The notes under the pieces are model-generated. The model was not told the origin of the DNA, did no database searches, and was given only the letters and a program-made list of their open reading frames with translations. From Candidatus Competibacteraceae bacterium (GTDB lineage: Bacteria > Pseudomonadota > Gammaproteobacteria > Competibacterales > Competibacteraceae), in the NCBI GenBank assembly GCA_027492875.1, contig JAPUDV010000055.1, positions 51,699 to 115,698 of the forward strand: DNA of 64,000 nucleotides, in the 5' to 3' direction. The stretch's first letter is position 1, and every line of letters starts with the position of its first letter. Shown piece after piece: positions 7,026-17,073 of the stretch. The translations under genes and the position numbers were made by a program.

Positions 7026-9113
7026 ATGCCCTCGCGTAGTGAATTGGCCGCCCGCCCTGTGGTGGATGCGACGACCGCGCCGCTCGCCGCCACCGGTTCC
7101 CCTGTTCGAGAAACCGCCGCCCCTTCGCGCCGGGAACTGGCGAACGCCATTCGCGCCCTCAGCATGGATGCCGTGCAGCGAGCGGAATCCGGTCACCCCG
7201 GCGCTCCCATGGGCATGGCCGACTTTGGCGCTGTCCTGTGGAATGATTTCCTGCGCCACAATCCAGCCAACCCTAAATGGTTGAATCGCGACCGGGTGAT
7301 CCTGTCCAACGGTCATGGTTCGATGTTGCTGTATTCCCTACTGCACCTGAGCGGCTATGACCTGAGCATCGAAGATCTGCGCGGTTTCCGGCGACTGGGT
7401 TCACGGACCCCTGGACATCCCGAATACGGCCTCACCCCAGGCGTGGAAACCACCACCGGGCCACTCGGGCAGGGTCTGGCCAACGGCGTCGGCATGGCGC
7501 TGGCCGAACGGGCGCTGGCCACTCGCTTCAACCGCCCCGGTTTTCCCATCGTCGATCACTACACCTACGTCATCCTCGGCGACGGTTGTCTGATGGAAGG
7601 CATCTCCTCCGAAGCCTGCTCGCTGGCGGGTACCTGGGGACTGGGTAAGCTGATTTGCCTGTATGACAGCAATGGCATCTCCATCGACGGGCCGGTACAG
7701 GGCTGGTTCAGCGAGAATGTTGCCAAACGCTTCGAAGGGTTCGGTTGGCATGTCATTCCCAATGTGGATGGCCACGATGCCGACGCGGTCCACCGGGCCA
7801 TTAAGCAGGCTCGCGCTTTCGCCGGTAGCCCGACCCTGATCTGTTGCAAGACGACTATCGCTTGCGGTTCGCCCAACAAGGGTGGCAGCGAAAAGTCGCA
7901 CGGTGCGCCGTTGGGCGTCGCCGAGGTCGCCGCAACCCGCGAGAATATCGGCTGGTGCCACGAACCGTTTGTCATCCCCCCTGAGTATTATCGCGCCTTC
8001 GACGCCCGCGCCAAGGGCGCTGACTGGGAAGGCGAGTGGAACGAACTATTTTCCCGCTACCGGGCCGAGTACCCGGAAGCCGCAGCGGAACTCGATCGGC
8101 GGTTGGCCTGCGGTTTTCCCCCGGACTGGCAGAAGCTGGCCTGGAGCTTCATCCAAGCTACCCAGGAACGGCGTGAGGATATCGCCACCCGGGTTGCCTC
8201 CCAGCGCGCGCTCGAAGCGTACAATCCCCACTTCCCCAGCCTGGTCGGTGGTTCCGCCGATCTCACCGAATCCACGGGCATCCCCTGGATTGGCTGCCGA
8301 CCGGTGGACTTCGAGCATCCCGATGGCAACCTGATTTATTACGGCGCCCGCGAGTTCGCGATGAACGCCATCATGAACGGCCTGGCGCTGCATGGCGGCT
8401 ATGTACCCTTCGGCGGTACGTTCCTGATGTTCGCTGACTACGGTCGCAGCGCTATTCGCATGGCGGCGCTGATGAAACTGCGCTGCATGTTCGTGCTGAC
8501 CCACGACTCCATCGGCGTCGGCGGCGATGGCCCGACCCACCAGCCGATTGAACACGTCGCCAGCCTGCGGCTCATTCCCGATCTGTCGGTGTGGCGGACT
8601 TGCGACACCACGGAAACCGCAGTCGCCTGGAAAGCAGCGCTGGAGCGCACCAACGGCCCGACTGCGCTGATTTTCACCCGCCAGAAGCTGCCCCACCAGG
8701 AGCGCACGCCGGAACAGGTGCGGGCCATTGCCCGGGGTGGCTACGTGCTGTTGGACTGTGGGAATGATCCAGAAGCGATCCTCATCGCCACCGGTTCCGA
8801 GGTCCAACTGGCGGTCGAAGCGGCCCAACAGTTGAACGGCCAGGGCCGGCGAGTGCGCGTGGTCTCCATGCCATCGGTGAATGTATTCGATGTCCAGGAT
8901 GCCGCGTGGCGCGAGTCCGTGTTGCCGGCGGCGGTGACCCGGCGCGTGGTGGTCGAGGCGGGCGTCACCGCGCCCTGGTACAAGTACGCCGGTTCGCAAG
9001 GTATAGTGATCGGTATTGATCGCTTCGGCGAGTGCGGTCCACCGGAAATTATTTTCCAGCATTTCGGCTTTACTGCCGAACGGGTGGCCGCTACCGTGCA
9101 GGCGCTGTTCTAG
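7026..9113 (+). CDS. tkt: Transketolase
   Basis: Thiamine-diphosphate enzyme that transfers two-carbon units between sugar phosphates in the pentose phosphate (or Calvin) pathway, in the cytosol. The 695-residue protein is slightly longer than the family norm because of a Pro/Ala-rich leader of about 35 residues. It has [28 protein letters not shown], the TPP motif [18 protein letters not shown], the substrate-binding [13 protein letters not shown], and the pyrimidine-domain [14 protein letters not shown] and [19 protein letters not shown]. The ATG at 7026 is preceded by GGAGAGAGAG at good spacing; an ATG at 7011 is possible. It leads a tkt-gap-pgk cluster with 101-bp gaps. Confidence 0.97.
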   Translation: MPSRSELAARPVVDATTAPLAATGSPVRETAAPSRRELANAIRALSMDAVQRAESGHPGAPMGMADFGAVLWNDFLRHNPANPKWLNRDRVILSNGHGSMLLYSLLHLSGYDLSIEDLRGFRRLGSRTPGHPEYGLTPGVETTTGPLGQGLANGVGMALAERALATRFNRPGFPIVDHYTYVILGDGCLMEGISSEACSLAGTWGLGKLICLYDSNGISIDGPVQGWFSENVAKRFEGFGWHVIPNVDGHDADAVHRAIKQARAFAGSPTLICCKTTIACGSPNKGGSEKSHGAPLGVAEVAATRENIGWCHEPFVIPPEYYRAFDARAKGADWEGEWNELFSRYRAEYPEAAAELDRRLACGFPPDWQKLAWSFIQATQERREDIATRVASQRALEAYNPHFPSLVGGSADLTESTGIPWIGCRPVDFEHPDGNLIYYGAREFAMNAIMNGLALHGGYVPFGGTFLMFADYGRSAIRMAALMKLRCMFVLTHDSIGVGGDGPTHQPIEHVASLRLIPDLSVWRTCDTTETAVAWKAALERTNGPTALIFTRQKLPHQERTPEQVRAIARGGYVLLDCGNDPEAILIATGSEVQLAVEAAQQLNGQGRRVRVVSMPSVNVFDVQDAAWRESVLPAAVTRRVVVEAGVTAPWYKYAGSQGIVIGIDRFGECGPPEIIFQHFGFTAERVAATVQALF

Positions 9114-9161
9114 CAAATGCTGTTTTTTAATGAATCCGGTCTACACTTGATCGTGTTGAGT

Positions 9162-9187
9162 GGGCGGCGTTGTTCGCCCGTCTTTTG
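9162..9187 (+). terminator. Hairpin between tkt and gap
   Basis: A short stem GGGCG / CGCCC (9162-9166 with 9175-9179) is followed by GTCTTTT. It could end part of the tkt transcripts or protect mRNA ends. It is short, so the call is tentative. Confidence 0.4.
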
Positions 9188-9202
9188 ATGAAATCACTCT
9201 GA

Positions 9203-10213
<1,011 letters not shown>

Positions 10214-10255
10214 GCGGTCGCCACACTGTGGCGGTTCGCAACTGAGTTCAACTCA

Positions 10256-10298
10256 CCCCCGCCGTCTCGCGCCCAGCGCCCAGCCGGACGGGGGTTTT
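10256..10298 (+). terminator. Terminator-like hairpin between gap and pgk
   Basis: CCCCCGCCG (10256-10264) can pair with CGGACGGGGG (10285-10294) and is followed by TTTTG. It lies directly before the pgk ribosome-binding site, so it may attenuate transcription from gap into pgk. A smaller perfect stem, CGCCAC/GTGGCG, lies at 10219-10233 just after the gap stop. Confidence 0.6.
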
Positions 10299-10314
10299 GT
10301 TTGGAGGGATTGAC

Positions 10315-11496
10315 ATGAATTTCAAGCGTCTGACCGATCTGGATGTCGCTGGAAAGCGGGTGTTTATCCGCGCCGACCTGAATGTTCCCGTCAAGAACGG
10401 TAAAGTCACATCCGACGCCCGCATCACCGCCTCGATGCCCACCATCGAATTCGCGATGAAAGCCGGGGCCAAGGTCATGGTCACATCCCATTTGGGTCGT
10501 CCGACCGAAGGGGAATTCTCCGAGGAAAACTCGCTCCAGCCGGTGGCCGACGTGATGTCCGCCAAGCTGGGCAAGCCGGTGCGGGTGATCCGCGATTGGG
10601 TCAACGGCGGCTTTGAGGTCGGCAACGGCGAAGTCGTGTTGCTGGAAAACTGCCGCATCAACAAGGGTGAAAAGAAAAACGTCGAGGAAACCGCGAAGAA
10701 GTACGCCGCGCTGTGCGATGTGTTCGTCATGGATGCGTTCGGCACCGCCCATCGCGCGGAAGCCTCGACCCACGGCGTCGCCAAGTTCGCCCCGGTGGCC
10801 TGCGCCGGCATCCTGCTGACCGAAGAGCTCGAAGCACTGACCAAGGCATTGGCGACTCCAGCCCGGCCAATGGTCGCCATCGTCGGCGGCTCCAAGGTGT
10901 CGACCAAACTGACCGTGCTGGAAAGCTTGTCCGAGAAGGTCGATCAGCTGGTGGTCGGCGGCGGCATCGCCAATACCTTCCTCGAGGCGGTCGGCAAGAA
11001 CGTCGGCAAATCGCTATCCGAGCATGATCTGGTGCCCACCGCCCAGGCATTGATGAAAAAGATGACCGCGCGTGGCGCAACCATCCCGATTGCCGTCGAC
11101 GTGGTCTGCGGCAAGAAATTCGACGCCGCCGAACCGGCGGTGCTGAAGGATGCCGGCACGGTCAGCGACGACGACATGATCTTCGACATCGGCCCGAAGA
11201 GCGCCCAGGAACTGGCCGATATCATCATGAAGGCCGGTACGGTGGTGTGGAATGGCCCGGTCGGCGTGTTCGAGTTCGACCAATTCGGCGAGGGCACCAA
11301 GACGGTCGCCATGGCGATCGCGAATACGAAAGCCTTCACTCTGGCTGGCGGCGGCGACACCATCGCCGCAATCCAAAAGTACGATATCTACGACAAGGTG
11401 TCCTATATCTCCACCGCCGGCGGCGCGTTCCTGGAATTCCTGGAAGGCAAAGTGCTACCCGCCGTCGCAATGCTGGAGTCGCGGGCGAACGGCTAA
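10315..11496 (+). CDS. pgk: Phosphoglycerate kinase
   Basis: Transfers phosphate between 1,3-bisphosphoglycerate and ADP in glycolysis and gluconeogenesis. The 393-residue protein begins [29 protein letters not shown] with the RADLNVP substrate loop. It carries [36 protein letters not shown], the hinge region [13 protein letters not shown], and the C-terminal [12 protein letters not shown] and [17 protein letters not shown]. The ATG at 10315 is preceded by GGAGGGATTGAC. Length and motifs are those of a normal bacterial PGK. A strong terminator follows. Confidence 0.98.
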   Translation: MNFKRLTDLDVAGKRVFIRADLNVPVKNGKVTSDARITASMPTIEFAMKAGAKVMVTSHLGRPTEGEFSEENSLQPVADVMSAKLGKPVRVIRDWVNGGFEVGNGEVVLLENCRINKGEKKNVEETAKKYAALCDVFVMDAFGTAHRAEASTHGVAKFAPVACAGILLTEELEALTKALATPARPMVAIVGGSKVSTKLTVLESLSEKVDQLVVGGGIANTFLEAVGKNVGKSLSEHDLVPTAQALMKKMTARGATIPIAVDVVCGKKFDAAEPAVLKDAGTVSDDDMIFDIGPKSAQELADIIMKAGTVVWNGPVGVFEFDQFGEGTKTVAMAIANTKAFTLAGGGDTIAAIQKYDIYDKVSYISTAGGAFLEFLEGKVLPAVAMLESRANG

Positions 11497-11520
11497 GGCT
11501 CGAAGGTTTTTTAAAACAAG

Positions 11521-11547
11521 CGGGTGGCCGAACGGCTACCCGTTTTT
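11521..11547 (+). terminator. Intrinsic terminator of pgk
   Basis: CGGGTGGC and GCTACCCG form a stem around a CGAACG loop (11521-11542), followed by TTTTTCG. It ends the tkt-gap-pgk cluster. Confidence 0.85.
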
Positions 11548-12014
11548 CGTTGCGGGGCGTGTGGGGCGGCGATGCTCGCAACCAGCGGTGTCGCTCTACT
11601 GCGGAGGGGTCTAAAGCAGGATCGATAAGGTGATTTCCGACAAAGACCTTACCCGGCTTGGCGTTGCGTCCCCCCTTGCCAAAGAGGGAAATCCAGCGAC
11701 GTCCAGGCATCATCATTTCTGGAAATTGCCCAAGAGGTGTTTTTGTACAGCCTCTTGGGGCTTAAGGCGTTTAAAAAACCCTCACCCCAGCCCCTCTCCT
11801 ACAGGGAGAGGGGCGTCTTTGTACAGCTTCTAGGACTGATGGCGGGTTTTGCCAAAGCAGCGCCGGCGGGAGACCGGCGCGAACTATTGAACCGAAAACC
11901 TAGAAAACGGCTTGCAAGCCGCTGATGTTCCGATGCGTCCTGTTGAATGCACTGTTGGTCGCGGCGACCCGCATGATGAGGAAGCTTCCAATTGGGACGT
12001 ACGGGATCTGATCG
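11548..12014 (+). other. Intergenic stretch between pgk and the RRM gene
   Basis: No gene is supported here. The first part holds a short CCCTTGCCAAAGAGGG hairpin-like stretch near 11673-11688. The middle is copy A of a dispersed repeat (11730-11833, listed separately). The rest contains a GCGCCGG...CCGGCGC hairpin near 11860-11880 and a perfect 14-bp palindrome, CGGCTTGCAAGCCG, at 11909-11922, which may end transcription of the minus-strand RRM gene. Confidence 0.6.
11730..11833 (+). repeat. Dispersed intergenic repeat, copy A
   Basis: An element of about 100 bp built of two hairpins. The first has arms CCAAGAGG (11730-11737) and CCTCTTGG (11751-11758) around a TTTTTGTACAG-containing loop. 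The second has GCCCCTCTCC (11790-11799) and GGAGAGGGGC (11804-11813). Its ends both carry a TTTGTACAG motif. The same arrangement recurs inverted at 39487-39578, in degenerate form at 14638-14738, and in part at 20060-20078. Confidence 0.8.
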
Positions 12015-12383
12015 TTAGTACCGGCGACCGCCACCGCCACCGCCACCGCCACCGCCATACCCTCCACGTTTTCCACCACCGCCACCGCCGTAGCCGCCGC
12101 CACCGCCGTAGCCGCCGCCACCGCCGCCGCTACTTTGCTGCGGGCGCGCTTCGTTGACGGTCAGGCCGCGGCCATCAACCTCCTTGCCATTGAGTGCGGC
12201 GATAGCTGCTTGCGCTTCCTGGTCGCTGCCCATCTCCACAAAGCCGAAACCCTTGGATCGCCCGGTGTCGCGATCCGTGATAACTTGGGCCGAACGCACC
12301 GCGCCATGCGCCTCGAACAAGCGCTCCAGTTCGCTGTTGCCGATGCTATAGCTCAAATTTCCAACATATAACTTCTTGCCCAA
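12015..12383 (-). CDS. RNA-recognition-motif protein with Gly-rich tail
   Basis: A 122-residue single-RRM RNA-binding protein of the bacterial/cyanobacterial Rbp type. RNP2 reads LYVGNL near the N-terminus and RNP1 reads KGFGFVEM near residue 50; the RRM ends with VNEARPQ. The last 38 residues are almost only Gly with Tyr, Lys and Arg, encoded by repetitive GGC/GGT codons. No ATG fits; the TTG at 12383 (then GKKLYVGNL) has a strong CGAGGAG ribosome-binding site 8 bp upstream, whereas the ATG 22 codons upstream would prefix a poor leader. Proteins of this type bind single-stranded RNA and are often stress- or cold-responsive; the targets are unknown. Confidence 0.88.
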   Translation of the reverse strand: MGKKLYVGNLSYSIGNSELERLFEAHGAVRSAQVITDRDTGRSKGFGFVEMGSDQEAQAAIAALNGKEVDGRGLTVNEARPQQSSGGGGGGYGGGGGYGGGGGGKRGGYGGGGGGGGGGRRY

Positions 12384-12748
12384 TTGAAAGACTCCTCGAT
12401 AAGTTTCACCAAAAAACATCAGACAAAACATCAGACACGCCAAGTACAAGTTGGCAGTTTTACATGAGCCTCATTCCGAGTCAATTCTCGACTTCTCCGC
12501 CGGCTGACCCTCGCTTTGCCAGGGATGGTGGAAAAGGTGTCGCCGGATGGCAGGCGGATGGAACGATCCGTGCGGCACTGTGCTATTTGGGTCATGATTG
12601 CCGTGTTACCTTACGTTAAAAACCGGCGGATTTCGTTGCAGCTGCTTTAACCAGCCACTGCTCCGCTCCCACGCGCTGCCTGCTTCGGCGGGCCATCCAA
12701 TCCAGCTTTCCAAAAAACCATGAAATCTGGCCGGAAGTTTTCCTCTCG
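12384..12748. other. Divergent intergenic region between the RRM gene and parE
   Basis: Holds the upstream regions of both genes. On the minus strand the RRM gene has an AT-rich leader with a tandem TCTGATGTTTT duplication (12411-12436 on the plus strand, read as ACATCAGAC twice). The parE side holds GC-rich sequence with no clear promoter or obvious ribosome-binding site right before the ATG at 12749. No additional gene is supported. Confidence 0.5.
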
Positions 12749-14638
12749 ATGAACGCCACCACTTACGATGCCTCCGCGATAGAAGTCCTCAGCGGTCTGG
12801 ATCCGGTTCGCAAGCGGCCGGGCATGTACACCGACACCACCCGGCCCAACCATCTGGCGCAGGAAGTCATCGATAACAGCGTGGACGAGGCCATCGCCGG
12901 TCATGCGAGCGCGGTGACGGTGATCCTGCATGCCGACGGTTCGCTGTCGGTCGCCGACGACGGTCGCGGGATGCCGGTGGATATTCATCCGGAAGAGGGT
13001 ATTCCCGGCGTCGAATTGATCCTGACCCGCCTGCACGCCGGCGGTAAATTTTCCGACCGCAACTACCGGTTCTCCGGCGGTCTGCACGGCGTCGGCGTGT
13101 CGGTGGTCAACGCACTGTCCAGTTATCTCGAAGTCTGGGTCAGACGCGGCGGCAAGGAATACCACATGGCCTTCGCCGGCGGCGACAAGGCGTCCGAACT
13201 GGAAGAGGTCGGCACGGTTCCCCGACGAGTAACGGGGACCACCGTACGGTCCTGGCCGGATCCGCGCTATTTCGATTCGCCCAAGTTCTCCGTGCCCCGG
13301 CTCAAGCATGTGCTGCGCGCCAAGGCGGTGTTGTGCCCGGGCCTGAAGGTAAGCTTTACCGACGAGGCGGCCGGCGAGCAGATCGTCTGGTGCTATCAGG
13401 ACGGGCTGACCGACTATCTTAGGGAGGCGTTGGGGGCGGCGCTGCTGCTGCCCGACCCGCCGTTCGTCGGCCGGGTCGGCAGCGAGCGCGAAGCCGCCGA
13501 TTGGGCGCTGGCCTGGCTGCCGGACGGCGGCGAGCCGGTGGCGGAAAGCTACGTCAATCTGATCCCGACCGCGCAGGGGGGCACCCACGTCAACGGTCTG
13601 CGCGCCGGACTGACCGATGCGGTGCGCGAGTTCTGCGAGTTCCGCAACCTGGTGCCACGCGGGTTGCGGATCGCCCCGGAAGATGTCTGGGAAGGCTGCT
13701 GTTACGTGTTGTCGGTCAAGCTGCGGGACCCGCAGTTTTCCGGCCAGACCAAGGAGCGGCTGTCCTCGCGCGAGTGCGCGGTGTTCGTGGCCGGTGTGGT
13801 CAAGGATACACTAAGTCTGTGGCTGAACCAGCATCCCGAAACCGGCGAGCGCATTGCCCAACTGGCGCTGACCAACGCGCACAAACGCTTGCGCGCCAGC
13901 CGCAAGGTGGTGCGCAAGCAGGTCACCAGCGGCCCGGCGCTACCCGGCAAGCTGGCCGATTGCACCGCCCAGGATCTGGGGCGCACCGAACTGTTTCTGG
14001 TAGAGGGTGACTCCGCCGGCGGTTCCACCAAACAGGCCCGCAGCCGCGAGTTTCAGGCGGTGATGCCGCTACGTGGCAAGATTCTCAATACTTGGGAGGT
14101 GGACTCGGCCGAGGTGATGGCTTCGCAGGAGGTTCACGACATCGCCGTGGCCATCGGTGTGGACCCCGGTTCCGGGGATTTAAACGGCTTGCGTTACGGC
14201 AAGATCTGCATCCTCGCCGACGCCGACTCCGACGGCCTGCACATTGCTACATTGCTGTGCGCGCTGTTCGTGCGGCATTTCCGCCCGCTGGTGGAGGCTG
14301 GCCACGTCCATGTCGCCATGCCGCCGCTGTTTCGGGTCGATGTCGGCAAGGAGGTGTTCTACGCCCTGGACGAGGCGGAAAAGCAGGGCATTCTCGACCG
14401 GATCGCCGCCGAGAAAAAGAAGGGTAAGGTCAGCGTCACCCGCTTCAAGGGCTTGGGCGAGATGAACCCGCTACAACTGCGGGAAACCACCATGGATCCC
14501 GCTACCCGCCGGCTGGTGCAGCTGACCCTGGAAACCGGCGACGACACCTTGGCGCTGATGGACATGTTACTGGCCAAGAAGCGCGCCGGGGATCGCAAGA
14601 GCTGGCTGGAGGAAAAGGGCAATCTCGCGGAAACCTAG
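12749..14638 (+). CDS. parE: DNA topoisomerase IV subunit B
   Basis: ATPase subunit of topoisomerase IV, which decatenates daughter chromosomes with ParC. The 629-residue protein has the GHKL ATP-binding motifs (EVIDNSVDEA, DDGRGMPV, the FSGGLHGVGVSVVNALS lid) and the transducer segment IPTAQGGTHVNGLR. The TOPRIM motifs are EGDSAGG near residue 420 and DADSDG near 493, and GLGEMNP lies close to the C-terminus. The length of about 630 residues and the lack of the GyrB insert argue for ParE over GyrB. The stop codon overlaps the edge of a dispersed repeat copy. No parC is in the window. Confidence 0.95.
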   Translation: MNATTYDASAIEVLSGLDPVRKRPGMYTDTTRPNHLAQEVIDNSVDEAIAGHASAVTVILHADGSLSVADDGRGMPVDIHPEEGIPGVELILTRLHAGGKFSDRNYRFSGGLHGVGVSVVNALSSYLEVWVRRGGKEYHMAFAGGDKASELEEVGTVPRRVTGTTVRSWPDPRYFDSPKFSVPRLKHVLRAKAVLCPGLKVSFTDEAAGEQIVWCYQDGLTDYLREALGAALLLPDPPFVGRVGSEREAADWALAWLPDGGEPVAESYVNLIPTAQGGTHVNGLRAGLTDAVREFCEFRNLVPRGLRIAPEDVWEGCCYVLSVKLRDPQFSGQTKERLSSRECAVFVAGVVKDTLSLWLNQHPETGERIAQLALTNAHKRLRASRKVVRKQVTSGPALPGKLADCTAQDLGRTELFLVEGDSAGGSTKQARSREFQAVMPLRGKILNTWEVDSAEVMASQEVHDIAVAIGVDPGSGDLNGLRYGKICILADADSDGLHIATLLCALFVRHFRPLVEAGHVHVAMPPLFRVDVGKEVFYALDEAEKQGILDRIAAEKKKGKVSVTRFKGLGEMNPLQLRETTMDPATRRLVQLTLETGDDTLALMDMLLAKKRAGDRKSWLEEKGNLAET

Positions 14639-14738
14639 AGGCGTTTTTGTGCGAACTCTGTGGACGTAAAGCGTTGAAAAAAAATCGCATCCTCGGTCAG
14701 GGAGAGGGGTGTTTTCGTACAGGCTCTTAAGCCAGTCC
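14638..14738 (+). repeat. Dispersed intergenic repeat, degenerate copy C
   Basis: Beginning at the parE stop, AGAGGCGTTTTTGTGC matches the left end of copy A (11734 onward). GACGTAAAGCGTTGAAAAAA follows the same spacing as GGCTTAAGGCGTTTAAAAAA there, and AGGGAGAGGGG-TGTTTTCGTACAG matches its right end. The CTCACCCCAGCCCC block is missing, so the second hairpin is lost. Confidence 0.65.
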
Positions 14739-14945
14739 GAGCGGTTGGCCAGGCCAGCGCCCGTGCGGGCCAGATCAATCTGCCCGGTCTGCCAACAGGA
14801 TAAAGACAGCAGAAACCGTGATCTTTTTATACGCCATATCTTGCGACTCCCAGATCCAAGGTCTACTTTCTAAAGGCGTTGCGTTCCCCGAGCGGCGCGA
14901 TGTAAATCCGAAAATCACAGCGATAAGCACAAAGGAGGTTGATTG
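14739..14945 (+). other. Intergenic region before the cache-like protein gene
   Basis: Continues the parE to cache-gene gap after repeat copy C. It holds an AT-rich TTTTTATACGCCATATCTTG patch near 14823-14842 that may be a promoter, and a strong AAAGGAGGTTG ribosome-binding site before the ATG at 14946. Nothing else is evident. Confidence 0.4.
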
Positions 14946-15446
14946 ATGAACAAGAAATTACTGATGGGTTTGGCCGCATTTTGCACGATGGGTTTGTCCG
15001 CCGGCGCTTGGGCCGCCGACGCCGCGACCGCCGATGAAGTGGTCGCCAAGGTCAAGGCTGCCGCGGCCGACGTGAAGGCGCATGCCGATGTCGCGCTGAG
15101 CGAATTCGACAAGAAGGACGGCAAGTGGGCCTGGAAGGACACCTACGTGTTCGTGCTCGACTGCGCCAGCGGGACGATGAAGGCCCATCCGAGCGAGAAA
15201 GTCAAGGGCATGAAGCTGGCCGATCTCAAGGACAAGGCGACGGATAAGGAAATCGGCGGCGCCCTGTGCGCCGCCGCCAAGAAGCCCCAAGGCGGTTGGG
15301 TCGAGTACATGTGGACCAAGCCCGGTGCCGAAGGCAACCACCGCAAGGTTGCCTACGTGCTGACGGCTGGCGACTACCAGGTCGGTGCTGGCGTCTACGA
15401 CGACAAACTGACGGCTAAGGAACTTGAAGCCAAGACCATGAAGTAG
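14946..15446 (+). CDS. Secreted single-cache-domain-like protein
   Basis: A 166-residue exported protein. The first 24 residues form a Sec signal peptide ending AGAWA-AD. The mature part has an amphipathic helix (EVVAKVKAAAADVKAHADVAL), then WKDTYVFVLDCASGTMKAHPS, and a later GGWVEYMWTKPG and KVAYVLTAGDYQVGAGVYDD. The sequence order strand-LDC-G-hydrophobic-HP...WVEY.W..P....K..YV is what I know from small periplasmic cache (sCache_2-like) sensory domains, which usually bind small ligands, but here it stands alone with no transmembrane or signalling module. The ATG at 14946 follows AAAGGAGG. The ligand is unknown. Confidence 0.75.
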   Translation: MNKKLLMGLAAFCTMGLSAGAWAADAATADEVVAKVKAAAADVKAHADVALSEFDKKDGKWAWKDTYVFVLDCASGTMKAHPSEKVKGMKLADLKDKATDKEIGGALCAAAKKPQGGWVEYMWTKPGAEGNHRKVAYVLTAGDYQVGAGVYDDKLTAKELEAKTMK

Positions 15447-15457
15447 GTCAGTCAACC

Positions 15458-15513
15458 CCGCCGTGCTTTGTGCCCGCACTCGGTCCATGCCAGCGGCGAA
15501 GCGCGGCGGTTTT
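15458..15513 (+). terminator. Terminator after the cache-like protein gene
   Basis: CCGCCGTGCTT (15458-15468) pairs with AAGCGCGGCGG (15499-15509) with one G-U wobble and is followed by TTTT. The loop is long (about 30 nt). Confidence 0.55.
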
Positions 15514-15602
15514 CCCGCCCCCGATGTCCCACCCGCCCCCAGCCATTCGCCGATCTCGTTTATACTGCCCCGGCTTTTCCCAGATTCACAAAGGAGAACC
15601 CG

Positions 15603-16127
15603 GTGATTTATTCCCTCGGCGACCGCAGGGTCGAATTTCACGGCGAGGACTGGTTCATCGCCGATAACGCGACCGTCATCGGTTCGGTAGTGCTGAAGCA
15701 AAACGCCAGCATCTGGTTCAATGTCGTGGCGCGCGGCGACAACGACGTCATCACCATCGGCGAAAACTCCAATGTTCAGGACGGTTCGATCCTCCACACC
15801 GACCCCGGCATTTTGCTGACCGTCGGCCGCGACGTCACCATCGGCCATCTGGCCATGCTGCATGGTTGTATCGTCGGCGACAACAGCCTGATCGGCATCA
15901 AAAGCCTGATCATGAACCGGGCGGTGATCGGCAAAAACTGTCTGATCGGCGCCAACAGCCTGATCACCGAGGGCCAGACCATCCCGGACGGTTCTCTGGT
16001 GATGGGGTCGCCAGGCAAAATCGTGCGCACGCTGAGCGAGCGGGAAATCGAAGGCCTGCGCCTGTCCGCTGCCCGTTACGTGGAAAATTTCAAACGCTTC
16101 CAGCGCGACTTGCGCCGGCAGGACTGA
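15603..16127 (+). CDS. Gamma-type carbonic anhydrase family protein
   Basis: A 174-residue left-handed beta-helix protein of the gamma carbonic anhydrase/PaaY-YrdA family. Hexapeptide repeats run through the middle ([69 protein letters not shown]). The metal-binding histidines are visible in [16 protein letters not shown]. Many members of this subgroup have weak or no CO2 hydration activity, so the reaction is uncertain. The GTG at 15603 follows AAAGGAGAACCC. The gene ends 1 bp before the moxR start, hinting at co-transcription with the MoxR operon. Confidence 0.92.
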   Translation: MIYSLGDRRVEFHGEDWFIADNATVIGSVVLKQNASIWFNVVARGDNDVITIGENSNVQDGSILHTDPGILLTVGRDVTIGHLAMLHGCIVGDNSLIGIKSLIMNRAVIGKNCLIGANSLITEGQTIPDGSLVMGSPGKIVRTLSEREIEGLRLSAARYVENFKRFQRDLRRQD

Positions 16128-16128
16128 C

Positions 16129-17061
16129 ATGGTCGCCGTTCTGGAAGACCGCCTGGATCTGGTCATCCAGCAAGTCGGTTCCACCATTCTCGGTAAGGAA
16201 CGCGCCATCCGTCTGGCGCTGAGTTGCCTGTTGGCGCGCGGCCATCTGCTGATCGAAGACCTGCCCGGCATGGGTAAGACGACCCTGGCCCACGCGCTGG
16301 CGCGCTGTCTGGGTTTGCACTACCAGCGCATCCAGTTCACCAGCGACCTGTTGCCGGCGGACATCCTCGGCGCGGCGGTGTACGAGCGCCAGCGCGAAAC
16401 CTTTGTGTTTCATCCGGGGCCGATTTTCGCCCAATTGATCCTGGCCGACGAGATCAACCGCGCCACGCCCAAAACCCAGAGCGCGCTGCTGGAAGCGATG
16501 GAAGAGGGGCAGGTCACCATCGAGGGCGAGACCCGCAAGCTGCCAGCGCCGTTTTTCGTCATCGCCACCCAAAACCCGGCCTATCAGATCGGCACCTTCC
16601 CCTTACCGGAATCGCAGCTCGACCGTTTTCTGATGCGGATCGAGCTGGGCTATCCCGACGCCCAGGCGGAACGGGCGCTGCTGGAAGGCGAGGATCGCCG
16701 CGAAATTCTGGCCCGGCTGCCGGTTTGCATGACCCCGGCGCAATTGCATGAGCTGCAGGGGCGCTTGACCGGCGTGCACGTTGCCCCGCCGCTGTTGGAT
16801 TACGTGCAGGCCTTGCTGGCGTTTTCCCGCCAGACCAGCCGTTTCCGCGGCGGGCTGTCGCCGCGCGCCGGATTGGGGCTGCTGCGGGCGGCGCGGGCCT
16901 GGGCGTTGCTGCACCGCCGTGGTCATGTGTTGCCGGAAGACGTGCAGGCAGTGCTGCCGGCGGTGGTGGGCCATCGCCTGCATCCCAGCGACGATCACCT
17001 GGAGCAGTCATCCGCCACCCTGGTCGGGCAGTTGCTGGGTGCCGTGGCGGTGCCGGCCTGA
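16129..17061 (+). CDS. MoxR-family AAA+ ATPase
   Basis: A 310-residue AAA+ chaperone-like ATPase. Walker A reads DLPGMGKTTLA near residue 45 and Walker B is LILADEINRATPKTQSALLEAMEE near 105. Sensor 1 lies in FFVIATQNP and the arginine-finger region in LPESQLDRFLMRIELGYP. The C-terminal helical part contains SPRAGLGLLRAARAWALL and DVQAVLPAVVGHRL. MoxR ATPases are thought to help mature or activate partner proteins, usually encoded beside DUF58/VWA proteins. Here it heads a tight operon with a DUF58 protein and a transglutaminase. The partner substrate is not known. Confidence 0.93.
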   Translation: MVAVLEDRLDLVIQQVGSTILGKERAIRLALSCLLARGHLLIEDLPGMGKTTLAHALARCLGLHYQRIQFTSDLLPADILGAAVYERQRETFVFHPGPIFAQLILADEINRATPKTQSALLEAMEEGQVTIEGETRKLPAPFFVIATQNPAYQIGTFPLPESQLDRFLMRIELGYPDAQAERALLEGEDRREILARLPVCMTPAQLHELQGRLTGVHVAPPLLDYVQALLAFSRQTSRFRGGLSPRAGLGLLRAARAWALLHRRGHVLPEDVQAVLPAVVGHRLHPSDDHLEQSSATLVGQLLGAVAVPA

Positions 17062-17073
17062 GGTCCGGCTGCC

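Noticed and set aside
8046..9116. Long 356-residue reading frame antisense to tkt
   Set aside because: It lies wholly opposite a well-supported gene, has Arg/His/Gly/Gln-rich composition typical of GC-rich shadows and shows no domain.
12020..12130. Short tandem repeats of CCGCCACC type, considered as a CRISPR or satellite
   Set aside because: They are the codons of the Gly-rich tail of the RRM protein; there are no spacers.
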